Source: Phascolarctos cinereus
Lineage: Eukaryota > Chordata > Mammalia > Diprotodontia > Phascolarctidae
Direction of reading: 5' to 3'
Length of the DNA: 64,000 nucleotides
NCBI RefSeq assembly: GCF_002099425.1
Contig: NW_018344252.1
Span: 2,108,001-2,172,000 of the forward strand
The translations under genes were made by a program, and so were the position numbers. The notes beneath the pieces were generated by a model. The model searched no databases. It saw only the letters and a list, made by a program, of their open reading frames with translations, and was not told the origin of the DNA. Of the stretch, positions 21,785-33,030 are shown piece by piece (within the stretch, counting starts at the first letter, position 1; the number at the start of each line of letters is the position of its first letter).

Positions 21785-23300
21785 ATAGTCAGTCTCTATG
21801 CACTGCTGAGTGCCAAGCACTGTGCTAGGCACTGGAGATCCAAAGACAGGTAAAAACAATCCCTACCCACCTCGGGGTCATTGTCAGATGGGAGAGGTGA
21901 CATGCCCACAGCTGGGGACAAACAAGACATGTGCAAGCTAAATGGGAGAAAATCTCAGAGGAAAAGCATTGAGATTAAAGGGGACCAGGAAAGGCTCCTT
22001 GCAGGTGGGTTTTGGGCTGGGACTTGAAGGAAGCCAGGTAAGTCTGAGGAGGGAACACATTCCAGGCATGGGGGCCAGCCACAGGAAATGCCTGGAGATG
22101 AGACATGGAGCATTTGACTTGAAGAACAGCAAAGAACCCAGTGTTCCTGGATGAAAGAGTATGGGGAGGAGAGTAAGTGGTAAGAAGACTGGAAAGGTAG
22201 GAAAGAATCAAGGAGGGTAGATCATGAAGAGCTCTGAATGACAAAAAGGATCTTCTCTTAGACTCTGGAGTCAATAGGGAGCCAATGGAGTTGACTGAAT
22301 GGGTAGCTGGGGTATAATGGCCTGATCTGCTCTTCAGGAAAATCACTTTGGTGGCAAAGGGGAGGATAGACTGGAGTGAGGAGGGGCCTGAACCTGGTAG
22401 ACCCACCAGTGGCTATTGCAATAGTCCAGGCCTGAGATAACACCAGCATAAAGTGGTGTGAGTGCTTGGAATGGGACAAAGATGAGATATACTGAGTTGA
22501 AATAGAGTTGATGTGTGGCATAAATATAGATGAAGAGTTAAGGATAACACTGAGATATTGAGGCTGGGTGACCAGGAGGATGGTGGTGTCCTCATCAGTA
22601 ATTGGGAAGTTGGGAAGAAGGGAGGACTGGGGAAAGGAGCTAATAAATTCTGTTCTGCTCATATTCAGTTTGAGATGGTGCTAGGGCAACAAGATGTCCA
22701 ACAGGCAGTTGGCAATGTGAGACGGAGCTCAGGAAAAGAGTTACGGTTGGATAAATGGATCAGAGAGTCACCAGCATAGAGATGGCAGTAGAACCCATGG
22801 GAGATGATGAGATCACCAAACAAGATAGTAGAGATGGAGAAGAGGGAGATATCTACCGTTAATGGGTGTGACATGGGTGAATGTGTAGCCAAGGAGACAG
22901 AGAACCACGAGAAAGCAGTGTCATGAAAACCTAGATAGGAAAGTGTATCTAGGAGAAGAGGGTGGTCAACAGTGTCCAAGACTGCCCGGAGCTCCAAGAG
23001 GATTAGTACTGACAAAAAAACATCAGATCTGCCCATTGAAGGACCATTGGTGACCTGGGAGAGAATAGATTGAGTTCACTGATGAGGTCAGATGCCAGAT
23101 AGCTGAGAATTTAGAAGAAATTGAGAGGAGTAGCAGAGGAAGCAAGGAGGACTGGGGTCTCATGGAGTTTAGCCATGGAAGGGAGGACAACAACTAGAAA
23201 CAATAGTCAGATCAATAAGGGCTATTGTTTTTAAAGATGATGGAGGCATACATGTGTTCCTAGGCAGCAAGGAAGGAGCCGACTGCCATGATTTTTTTAA
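21785..23300 (-). repeat. CR1/L2-clade LINE, 3' half with reverse transcriptase remnants
   Basis: On the minus strand the RT domain can be read in pieces: LDTVDHPLLLDTLSYLGFHD near 22970-22910, then DLIISHGF, HLYAGDS at about 22784-22764 (the YxDD site reads YAGD), and further down PVAGPHAWNVFPP at about 22070-22030. It ends on + in GTGCCAAGCACTGTGCTAGG, the 3' tail. Three long minus-strand open stretches survive but are out of register. This is the best-preserved member of the family here. Confidence 0.82.
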
Positions 23301-23585
23301 ATAAAGAAACATTCAAATATTTCTCAGTAAGAATAATGGAAAAGCAAATGTCCTGTCCATCATCACCATTATTTTGAACATAGTTACATAAATTCTGTAG
23401 CAATGATGTGGGGAGGGGGAGTTAAATAATCGGCATCAGAGGGGAGGCTGCAAAAGCAATGTTGGCAGATAACACAGTGGCCTGACAATGCAGAGTAAAA
23501 TAGGCAGAATCTGTTGTGAGGATCAAAGGCATTAACACAAGTAAAGCTCTTTTAAAAACTTCATGTGCCATGCAATTACTGCAGG
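23301..23585. other. Unassigned short single-copy-looking stretch
   Basis: No repeat recognised. Confidence 0.4.
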
Positions 23586-23872
23586 AGGCTAGGCAGCACC
23601 TCAGGGAATAGGTCTTTGGGCCTGGAGTCAGGAAGACCAGAATTCAAATTCTACCTTAGATAGTGTCTGTGTGACCCTGGACAAGTCACTTCCCGTGTAT
23701 CTGCCTGGTTTTCTCAACTATAAAATAGGGATGATAACAACAGAATCTACCTGCCCGGGTTGTTGTGAAGATGAAATGACAGAATATTTGTAAAGTGCTT
23801 AGGATGGTGCTGGCATGTAGTAGGCACTCTATAAATGTCAGTTATTAGTAGTATTATACCCAAAAGAAAAAT
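23586..23872 (+). repeat. CORE-SINE (MIR-like), full length
   Basis: tRNA-like head (TGGAGTCAGGAAGACCAGAA, GTGTGACCCTGGACAAGTCA), core (TTTTCTCAACTATAAAATAG, GGTTGTTGTGAAGATGAAAT) and tail (GTAAAGTGCTTAGGATGGTG, AAATGTCAGTTATTAGTAG). Confidence 0.85.
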
Positions 23873-24189
23873 GCACTTGCTGCAGCAAAGGAAGAGAAAA
23901 GATGACTGAAGAAAAGTTGAATTCTGAGGAAATTAAAAAGCAATGATAGTGTCAAAGAAAAGATAAGGAAATACACACAGCTTCTTTCTCACTGGAGAGA
24001 GGATGGCAACTCCCAGGGAACAATGGTATATGCACTCGCACACACAATCATTTGGTTGGAATAGAGGATTCATTTTGGAAGGCAGAATAATGGTCTTTCA
24101 TCCCCTACCACCAGGAAATAACTGAGGCAAAGACAAATGGAATCAGTAAAACTTATGTTAATTAATGAATAAATAAATCCTATCGAAGG

Positions 24190-24440
24190 GCACATCCTTG
24201 GACCTCAGATTAGTCCGTTAAATACAATAGCCAAATGCGCTTCACATACATGATTTCAACTGATCCACTTTTCTTGCACCTCTCACACATTTCTGACATT
24301 TGACTTTGTATTATGATCTTTTGTGTATATCATGTCATCTACAAGACTTCTTGAGGAGAGGCCTCTGACCTACCCAAATTTGTACCTCCCTTAGCACCCA
24401 GCACAGTTTTGTCTATAGAAGGTACATTTTTAGAGGTTTC
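24190..24440 (+). repeat. L2 LINE 3' tail
   Basis: ACTTCTTGAGGAGAGGCCTC, TTTGTACCTCCCTTAGCACC and CAGCACAGTTTTG match the diverged L2 end. Confidence 0.5.
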
Positions 24441-24450
24441 TGAATCAAGA

Positions 24451-24543
24451 TTGGGATGGGATGAGGCGGGGTAGGATGGGATGGGATGGGATGATGTGGT
24501 ATAGGATGGGATAGGATGGGATGGGATGGGAGAGGATGGGATG
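24451..24543 (+). repeat. (GGATG)n minisatellite, G-rich on the + strand
   Basis: About 16 pentamers GGATG or one-base variants. Runs at 24468-24490 and 24508-24530 give four GGG tracts with loops of 2-7 bases, fitting a G-quadruplex pattern. Confidence 0.93.
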
Positions 24544-25427
24544 AAACATTCTGAAAATGGAACAATATCGGCTCAGGTGTCATTTGTCCTTTCAGCTTTA
24601 ATGCCTGTGGTTTTCTTTCAGTAACTCTGTTCCTCTCAGTTTTCTTTCTTTATCACACTCTCATTCCACCTCAGAAAGAGATCAGGATTGATTGACTCAA
24701 AGTTGGCCCTTGCTTGATTATTCCTGCCAAAGTCCTCGCTCAAGTCATTAATCCCTTTGTCTGTTAATCCCCAATCTTCATTGAGTAACTATCATGCTGG
24801 GAGCATTTTGTGCTCCAGACTGTTGGGAGGCTTTGTTCATGGAAATGAAGTGTTTGAAGATAGTGAGCGTGCCAGGTCATTGCCATAAGAAACTATGGAA
24901 AAGTCATCCTTAAGGAACCTAATTTACTGCTTTGTGCAGGGAAATGCTAGAAACTGCAACATTTCCCTAGAAGTACTCAGCAAAATTTAGCACTTACCAA
25001 ACATGAGAAAGGCATGAGCTGGTGGCCAGAACCACACACCAGAAATTCAATAGCCTTCATAAACTGACAGATGGTACATCCCCATACTGCAAACGCCAAA
25101 CCCAAGATGTCCTTGAGGGTTCAACAAACAAACTGTCCCAGAGAAAACCATCACCCACCATCACCTGGACTTAACACTGACTGATCAAAACAACATTGTG
25201 AATAGATTGTGTAATGACAAATACTTATTAACATTTCAAATACATGGAACTAAAGGCTTTTAGAATAGAGAGACCTAGTGTGAAAAATCAACGGTCAGAA
25301 AAGGAAGAATCCAATCCTAGTGCTGTCAACCTGTCTGCTCCCCAGATTGTCCCTAAGATGCTACCATTGAGTCTAAGTAAGATGGACTTAGATGTAAATG
25401 CTTTTATTCAATCACAAAGAGGAATGA
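24544..25427. other. Unassigned intergenic DNA
   Basis: No recognised repeat or gene. A 63-codon frame at 25244-25435 has no family signature. Confidence 0.4.
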
Positions 25428-25690
25428 TAAAATAATAATAATAGCTAACATGTATATAGTACTTGTTATGTGCCAGACACTTTGCTAAGCACTTTATAAA
25501 TATTATCTTATTTGATCTTCACAACAACCCTGGGAAGCAGGGGCTATTATTATTTTCATTTTACAGATTTGGAGACTGAGGCAAACAGAGATTTGCCCAG
25601 GGTTCCACGCTAGTATCTGAGGGTAGATTTGGACTCAGTTCTTTCTGACTCAAGGCCAGCATTCTGCGTGTGGTGACAGCCACTACCTGT
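25428..25690 (-). repeat. MIR, nearly full length, antisense
   Basis: AATAATAATAGCTAACATG, TGCTAAGCACTTTATAAATA, CACAACAACCCTGGGAAGCA, ATTTTACAGATTTGGAGACTG then TTTGCCCAGGGTTCCACGC is a reversed MIR from tail to head. Confidence 0.88.
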
Positions 25691-25801
25691 CTTCGTTTTC
25701 TTCAGTCATTTTTTCCCCCTTTGAAAATGGTCCACTGAACACTAAATACGACAGAATGAGGGCAGTGCAAGAGTAGGGCTTAATTGAATAGGTCCATCAC
25801 A

Positions 25802-25804
<3 letters not shown>

Positions 25805-25836
<32 letters not shown>
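25805..25836 (+). repeat. (AC)n microsatellite
   Basis: About 16 AC units. Confidence 0.95.
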
Positions 25837-25838
<2 letters not shown>

Positions 25839-25892
25839 CTTACCATAAAGAAACTAAACAAGATCTTACTGATGAGGTGAGAATAACTATTG

Positions 25893-25948
25893 AATGGATG
25901 AATGAATGAATGAATGAATGAATGAATGAATGAATGAATGAATGAATC
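25893..25948 (+). repeat. (GAAT)n microsatellite
   Basis: About 13 tandem GAAT units, a kind often seeded by L2 ends, although no L2 body is visible beside it. Confidence 0.96.
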
Positions 25949-26278
25949 AAGTCTATCAAACTAAGTTCAAAAAGGCCTAAGTCAATTGGGAAAGAGAGAA
26001 ATGAAGTGATGCTATAGAGGAAGTAGACTGGGATTGGCTGAAGAGACTCAGTTTTGCCATCTTGGACTTGTAGAAAATAGCGAGATTTCAGAACTCAGAC
26101 ATCCAAGCAGCTGGTCAGAGGGGAGAGAGCAGAGGAGCCAGATCCCTGAAAGTGAATCTATTGGGAGAAGAAAAAGCCTCTATCTCCCCTCCCCACTCAA
26201 TCACTGAATGACATCATCAGCTTTGAAAGGTCAAAAGAGTTTGGACTGCCCATGAGCATCTTGGAGATGGTTCTAGAA

Positions 26279-26415
26279 CAGGGGTGGGAAACCTGCAGCC
26301 TTGAGGCCACATGTGGCCCTCTAGGTCCTCAAGTGCAGCTCTTTTACTGAATCCAAACTTCATACAACAAATACCTTTAATGAAAGTATTTTTTTTCTGT
26401 ACAACTTGGACTTAT
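26279..26415 (+). mobile_element. hAT (Charlie-type) MITE, 5' part only
   Basis: Begins CAGGGGTGGGAAACCTGCAG then CCTTGAGGCCACATGTGGCC, CTCTAGGTCCTCAAGTGCAG and AATCCAAACTTCATACAACA. This is the left end and body of a short hAT element that normally ends in the inverted CAGGTT...CCCACCCCTG. The right terminus is missing. Confidence 0.75.
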
Positions 26416-26614
26416 TGGCCAACCTTTGTACACAAAAACTTTCTGGCTAGTTTGAACCTGACAGAGCTTTCCTTCCACAGACCTCATTTGGAAGAGCCCA
26501 ATCTCATCCCCACATCAATGGAACTTACCTGAGCAGGACATTCCATCTATGCAGGATTTTCCCTCCCAACTCACTTTTCTACAGAGATTTACAAAGAGGA
26601 AGCATGCCATGAGT

Positions 26615-26735
26615 CTAAAGTGCTGGCCTTGGGCCCAAGAAGGCTTGGTCTGAAATCCAGCCCTTGACATTTACCAGCTGGGTGGCTCTGGGCAATCCAT
26701 ATAAACTCTCTGAGACACAGATAACTCGATAGGAC
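26615..26735 (+). repeat. SINE fragment (tRNA-derived)
   Basis: AGTGCTGGCCTTGGGCCCAA, AAATCCAGCCCTTGACATTT and CCAGCTGGGTGGCTCTGGGC match the SINE head and middle. Confidence 0.65.
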
Positions 26736-27335
26736 CCATCTTCAGAGCACCAACAGACTGACGGCTGGTGGAGGAGGCTCCCTGGGCTGATGAACAGACC
26801 CTGCTGGTGTCCCAGCATTATTCATGTCCTGGAACTTTGCAAGTGTTCCCTCATAATAAATAACCTTTTGAAGTAGGCATTGACTTTAAAAACATAAAAC
26901 ATATGGTAAGCTCTGGGGCTGGTGAAGGTGTCAGGTGATCTTGGAGCCTAAAAGCATTGGCACCTAAGCCCCAAGCTCCTGGGACCATGAGCCAGAGAGC
27001 TACAAACAACCTGACAATCCTGCATTCGCAAGAATGCCAGTGAAGAGGCTGATGCCCAATGAAGCTCTGTGCCTTGCTCAAGTCACCCAGCCAATAATCT
27101 ACCCAGCACATTGGCAGAGCCAATCCATTTCCAAGACCAGTGATCTTTCTGCTTTCCTTCATGGCCAAAGGACTAATCTTATAAGTCAAGGGAGGGGACT
27201 CCCTTGTGCTATGATTTAAAGGGCATTAGTCCCTATCTGCCCAAACATTTTAAATTCTACCTTTAGTTTCATTCCTTTGACCTCTTCTGTGCCCAAGCTC
27301 TCTAAAAAGTGCAAAGGATCTTGGGAGGGGTAATA
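26736..27335. other. Unassigned, with weak MIR-like scraps
   Basis: GCCTTGCTCAAGTCACCCAG at about 27071 resembles a reversed MIR core but I cannot extend it. No gene seen. Confidence 0.35.
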
Positions 27336-27339
27336 GACT

Positions 27340-27620
27340 AAATCAATTCATGTCAAGGTGTATGTTGTCACATTGTATTTCCTCCTGAGCATGTCACTCA
27401 AAAACCTTCCATGTCTGCACATCACCTAACGAATGTGGTATTAACCCTTGATTCTGTCTTTCATCAAAGGCCGTCCACAATTTGACTCCAACCTACCTCT
27501 GTGGGCTTCTTTCAGTCTCCTCCCCTCTGGCATACCACTTTCCACCTAAGCTAGACTCATCTGTGTTCCTTGTTCTCTTCCTACCTTTTTCTGCCACCGT
27601 GCCTGGAATGTTCCCTTTCC

Positions 27621-27684
<64 letters not shown>

Positions 27685-27717
27685 CACGCGCGCACGCACA
27701 CACACATGCACGCGCAT

Positions 27718-27752
<35 letters not shown>

Positions 27753-28065
27753 CCCTCCATTGAAGTCCTTCTCTCTGGTGCAAGTCCAATTACAAAGCTA
27801 AGAATCTTTCCATGAACGCCCCATATAGAAATGCTCTCTCCTTCCTGAAATTTGCCTTATCCAGTTTCCTGTCCCTCTTTTTTGATAGAATCCCACTCTC
27901 CAGTATCTTAGTTATTTATGGACTTGTTCATGTTGAAATTCAATTCTATGTTTGCTGGAACTCAGGTCTACAAGATGTCAATTTTTTTTTTGTATATCAG
28001 CACTGAATATAGTACCTTGGACCTAGTGAGTGCTTGCTTATTGAATAAAATTGATTGGAACTGAA
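27340..28065 (+). repeat. L2 LINE 3' part, split by a CA microsatellite
   Basis: Before the tract: TCTTTCATCAAAGGCCGTCC, ACAATTTGACTCCAACCTAC, CCTCTGGCATACCACTT, TGCCTGGAATGTTCCC. After it: TTGAAGTCCTTCTCTCTGG, and the end TTTGTATATCAGCACTGAAT followed by GTGCTTGCTTATTGAATAAA. The order fits one L2 copy. Confidence 0.75.
27624..27750 (+). repeat. (CA)n tract with CGCG and GCAC interruptions
   Basis: CA runs flank a centre with CATGCACGCGCGCACGCAC and CATGCACGCGCATGCAC. Alternating purine-pyrimidine throughout, with CpG steps. Confidence 0.96.
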
Positions 28066-29570
28066 ATTTTGCAATCTACTTACACGTGCCATGAATCTCT
28101 CCAACGTCCTTCAGGAAGAGGTGTGCTGGAGCCATCTTGAACTGGCTTTCATGAGCTGGCTGTTCAGTCTTCAGTGTGAGCGCCTGCACCTTGGAGATCA
28201 GCACACATGACCAATTAGGGCTCAGCTGGTTATCTTGTTGATTATCTAGATTTAAGGAAATAATAGAACAAATCTTAATAAGGCAGATTCCACTTAAAAG
28301 TGTGTCCTTTGTGCATTTTGTGAGAGAGTCAGTTGCTAAACATCTACCATCACACCTTTGCGAATTTCACTCACAGATATGATCACACTGAGGTCCTGGG
28401 TTGGAGGGGGGTGTCTCTGCATCATATTCAGGGGTTATGATATTTTGAAGAGATGGGGTCTTGGGGGGTGATCAGCTGAAAGATTATCATTCATTCCTTA
28501 AGACAGCACAGTGTCTGGCACATGGACAATAATACGCAAATGCTTATTCCTTCCCTCCTTCCCTCCCTGTGCAGGGCCTTGTTCACCCAACCTGGGCAGC
28601 AGCTTTCTTTACTGCTGTGGTGTTTTGAAATTCTTTTATTTCAAAGTTCTCTGTTTCATAAAAAGCATGTTTAAGCATTTGCTTTGTTGAGGTCCTCAGA
28701 ACCTCTCCTGAGGACTGGCACCAGCACGGATGAGCAGGGCTCTCTGAACATGGTCAGATCCCTCACACAGTGCTTGAGCTAATGAAATCTGATGTAAAGC
28801 AATTTACCTGCTAAGTGGAAGGTAGATGAGGAGAAGAGTAGCTCAGCTACCTAATTATATTCTATAACGAAGAGGAAAATGAGGGCCTGGTGCATTCAGG
28901 AACTTTTTTTAGGGCTGGAAGTAAACAGAATTTCCTCAGTCTCAGCAGAGAGGAAAAAAATGCATGCTGCTGCTCTGTTCAATTAAAGCTCCATCCACAA
29001 ATACTCCAAATGGCCTCTGGAAAGGGGAAAGATTCATCACTCCTCCTTGGGGGCTCCTTCCTGAATTCACTCCACCACTAAAGGAGCAGGGGAGGTGGGA
29101 GAGTGTGCTAGTCCATACATTTCTCATGTCAGGAAGTCTCTCTGGAGGGTCCAGCTCAAAGGCTGCCCCTAACAACTCTGTGCTAGTAGCCATGCTTCTA
29201 TAGATAAACCCAAACACCAAAAGGAAACTTAGCACAGATCACCACCTAGAAAGACTTCCTCACATATTTTCATTCCCCTGACCCAAACACGCACCACTCA
29301 CTCCTGGCCATACACCTATGGACACCAACCATCGAAAGGATCAGTCAGCTTTAGAAGGATGTACAAGTGCCCATGGCTTCATCTTTAGTTCCTACAGAAT
29401 TCCTCTGAAAAGTCCCTCAAGGACGGCCCTCCTATGGTCTTCCCATTGCTAGGTAGAGCCAGGCAGAGGTGCATACAATTGTCTTAAGAATAATTCTAAA
29501 CTGACAAGTGGAATAAATGCCACTCTGTGAGGCACACTGGTCTTCAGGTAAGATTGTGAAGGGAGTGGTT
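28066..29570. other. Unassigned, single-copy-looking, with an L2 tail scrap
   Basis: 28490-28560 (AGCACAGTGTCTGGCACATG, AATGCTTATTCC) is an L2 end. The rest shows no recognised repeat or coding family. Confidence 0.4.
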
Positions 29571-29574
29571 CTGT

Positions 29575-29755
29575 TTAAGGGTGTCAGACTAGCAGTCAAG
29601 GGAAGTAAGTTCAAACCACAGCTTTGCTGCCTATATGACCTCATGGAATCCAATTGAACACTCTGGGTTTCAGGTTTCTGACTTATGAAATTAGGACATT
29701 GGATTAGAAGGCATCAGAAGTCCCTTCCAAGCCTTAATCTATGATCTCCTGTACT
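29575..29755 (+). repeat. MIR-like SINE, diverged
   Basis: Head GACTAGCAGTCAAGGGAAGT then TATATGACCTCATGGAATCC, and a tail GACATTGGATTAGAAGGCAT, AGTCCCTTCCAAGCCTTAAT like other mammalian MIR variants. Confidence 0.6.
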
Positions 29756-29827
29756 ACCTCAAAACAGTAACAGATTAAATAAAATGAAAGAAAAACAAAA
29801 AAGAAAAGAAGATGATAGAAAAGCACT

Positions 29828-29950
29828 TTTATTGGTAGAGCACTGGCCCTGCAGTCAGGAGGACCTGTGTTCATATTTGACTTCAGCCATTTGCTACCTG
29901 TGTGACCCTGGGTGAGTCACTTAACTCGAATTGCCTCCCAAAAAAGGAGA
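29828..29950 (+). repeat. tRNA-derived SINE (WALLSI-like), 5' truncated
   Basis: ATTGGTAGAGCACTGGCCCT, CAGGAGGACCTGTGTTCATA, ACCTGTGTGACCCTGGGTGA, then AACTCGAATTGCCTCCC and an A-rich tail. Confidence 0.82.
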
Positions 29951-31424
29951 AAATAAAAGAAAAACACTTTTTAAAAAATCAGAAAAGAAGCAACTTACAA
30001 GAAAACTAAAAGAGAGACGAACAAAGGAATCTTCAAGAGAATGAAGAAATGCTACAAATGAAAAGTTATGTCCAGGAGGCAAGAGATAGCTTGTATATAC
30101 TGAGAAATCAAAAGTGGCTTACAGTGACAATGGGACACAAAAAGGAAGCTCTAGCATGGGCAACGTAGGAAATAAAGTTACTAATGGAAGACTTCAGGAA
30201 CATGAATGTGAGAAATGACAATGCAGGAAAGGTACAAGAAAATTTCAATGAAGCTCTTCTCTTCTCTGAGGAGCAAAAGGCCTTGGGCAGAATGAGGAAA
30301 AACTAGAAATAGAACAACAGACAAATTCAGAAAATTATTATCTTTTTATTTTGCAAAACTCAAATAAAACAGATTTCCATATATCAAATAACAAAGCAAT
30401 GGAATTCAATGATGAAAAACTGAAAAAAATTCCCCCATGGGAAAAAATAATATACAGAAAAATAGTTTTAATAATGTAGTCCAGTATATAACACAATAAA
30501 TTGCCTGGAGGTTTTGGAAATGGAGAATAGAGTGCAAAATAATAATAACTCACAGGATGCCAATAGGGAGGAACTATGCATGTAAGTCACTCAGAAGTGA
30601 AATGCCAATTTGATATGCCCCATGGTCAAGGAGAGAATAATTTACATGCCCCAAAGTACCAATTTAAATTGCGCAAGTCTACTCAATGGTGATTATAAAT
30701 TAACAAAAAGACTGACACAGAATATTCTAAAAAGCAAGAGAAATGAGCCTATGCCTTCAGATCACCTGTCAAATTGAGACTATACCACCATCAGAAAAGG
30801 TTATTTTTCAATTAATCTTTAAAAGTTCAGCAACAAAGCTCAAGAGCTTCCTTATGTGAAAGTGAAGGCCTGGAATGGACCAAGTGAAGAGCGGAATCAT
30901 GAACATGATAATCTTGAACTGAATGCAAATGAGGACTAAAGGCATTTTCAATATTAACATGCTGGAAAGAAATGGTAAGGGTTTTTTCTGTAGATTTTAA
31001 ATTTTGACTAGCATAAGGATAATTTTTTTAAATACTGGGAATGGACCTGTGAAAAAAACAGACATGCAAACAATTTGGACTGAAGGAAAATAATAAGAGG
31101 AAAAGCAAAATATTATTTCTTGAAATCCTGGGTGAAAGCTAGGAGGTGAGTAGTGAAAAAGAGAAGATGATCACATTCCTACTTAGGATAAGCTGGAAAA
31201 AAAAAAGAAAACTTTAAAGAAAGAGTGTATCAGTAAAAGTATATTTATAACATAAGTGACAGCTTTAGAAGCTGGTTAAGATTTGATTGTTACAATGTAA
31301 TGCAAGTTTTAACTATGTTTTGTGTGTACAGATGGTTGTAGGAAGGATTGTATAGTAGCTCCAAATAACTCTGGGCTATTAAAACCCAAACATGAAGTTG
31401 CCTGTCTTGTGCTAACAAAAAGTA
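29951..31424. other. Unassigned AT-rich DNA, perhaps old LINE or other retroelement remains
   Basis: A-rich on the + strand, as in L1 sense strands, but I cannot align it to a block I know. No gene seen. Confidence 0.35.
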
Positions 31425-31525
31425 TATACACATACACAGATATGTATTTATGTGTGTGTATATATGTATATGTACATACATATTTATGTGTACATATGTA
31501 CCAACACACACACATATAAAATCTA
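31425..31525 (+). repeat. TA/TG/CA-rich simple repeat
   Basis: Mixed ACACAG, TATGTA and GTGTGTA units, partly self-complementary. Confidence 0.85.
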
Positions 31526-31544
31526 ATCTAATAGAGGAAAAAAT

Positions 31545-32890
31545 CAAACTTTAGCTCTTGTGGCTGCAGCAGAGCAAGAGATCTAGCCCCAGTTCTAGAG
31601 CTAGAGGAACTCTAGAACTCACATCTTCAGGGGAGCAGGAGACCTTCCTGGATAAAGCCCAGAATGCAGAGCAGGAGAGCAGGGATGACCTCTTTCCCAG
31701 GAGAACATCCTCTTGGAAGCACCAAAAACTTACAGATCCCCAGAACTAGCTCTGAAAAGAGCAGCACCAAAACCTGAAGCTTGAGATACTGCTTCCCCAC
31801 TCCTAGGTGAGCAGAGCCCAACTTTAACCTAAAGTTCTAAGTCAAGAAATAGGCTGGAAAAATGAGCAAACAAAAAAAAGAGAACTTAAGCATAAAAAGC
31901 TGCCATGGTGGCAAGGAAGAGCAAGACACAAACTGAGAAGAAGACAACAGATTCAGACCTCATTGGAGAATTTTTGAAAGATGACATTGCAGGCACTCAG
32001 TGGATCAAAGATAGAATCTTAGAAATGATCAATAAATATGTTTAAAAGAATGATAATATAATGTACCAAAAATGATAACATAATACACCAAAATGTATGG
32101 TGTACAGTTAAAGCAGTCCTTGACCACAAATATTAATGAGAGAGAAAACAGGAGAGATGAATTCATCATACAATTTATCAGACTAGAAAAACAATATATT
32201 AATAATCCCCAAACAAGAACAAAAGAGGTAGTTTTGAAATTAGGTAGTTGAAGAGAAAGATAAAAATAGCAATATAAAAGGAATGAATATTTTAAAGGAA
32301 ATTATCCGAACAAAGAGCTATTTTTAAGGTGGCAAAATTAGCTGATTTGATCAGATTAACAAATGCAAGGCCAACATGGAGTTTCTCAAAAAAGAAAATT
32401 TCAGAAGATTACTATCATGAATTATTCAGCAATACAACTGAAAATACAAATGGCTGAATGGCTATAAAAAAATATTTTAGTTGACACAATGGGAAGCATG
32501 TAATTTAAACAGGCCTCCCATGTGGTGGAAAAATCCCATATTCACACAGATATATAAGTGAATTTTATCAAAAGAACAAGTCATCCCTAAGCTATATAAA
32601 TTATTTTAAAAATAGAGAAATAAGGTACTCTATAAAATATTTAAATGAACCTAATATGTTTCTGATTACCAAGGCAAAAAAGGAAAAAAGTAGATCCAGA
32701 GAGATAAAAACAAGCATTACTAATTGATATTGATGGAAATTATTAAGTAAAATATCGTCCCAAAGTTTACGCCAAAATTTAAAGAAATACATTCTGACTA
32801 TGTTGCATTTATGCCAGAAAAAAGGATGATTCAATGTTAAGGAAAGTGTTAGCCTAAGTAGAAAAGCATTTGGGAAAATCTTTGCATAAT
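31545..32890 (+). repeat. L1 with internal deletion (5' UTR/ORF1 start joined to ORF2 middle)
   Basis: 31545-31860 matches the 5' UTR of the copies at 11.6-12.05 kb (GGAGCAGGAGACCTTCCTGG; GAACATCCTCTTGGAAGCAC; GAGCAGAGCCCAACTTTAAC). An ORF1 start lies at about 31865 (ATGAGCAAACAAAAAAAAG). From about 31990 the sequence is ORF2 (AGTGGATCAAAGATAGAATC, GTTAAAGCAGTCCTTGACCA, and AGCAATACAACTGAAAATAC at about 32429). Most of ORF1 and the endonuclease region are missing. Confidence 0.72.
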
Positions 32891-32954
32891 AGTAAATGAT
32901 ACTTTAAACACCAAACATTTCTGGGAAAATTCTATCCCAGTCTTGAAGGGAAGA

Positions 32955-33030
32955 CAGAAGGGGAACAAGTGCTTATGTGTCAGGCACTGTGCTAAGTGCT
33001 TTGCAAATACTGTCTTACTTTTATGACATG
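32955..33030 (-). repeat. MIR or LINE tail scrap, antisense
   Basis: TTATGTGTCAGGCACTGTGC, TAAGTGCTTTGCAAATACTG resembles the reversed 3' end of MIR-like elements. Confidence 0.6.

Noticed and set aside
27482-27815. His/Thr and Val/Cys repeat proteins on both strands
   Set aside because: Translations of the CA tract in an L2.
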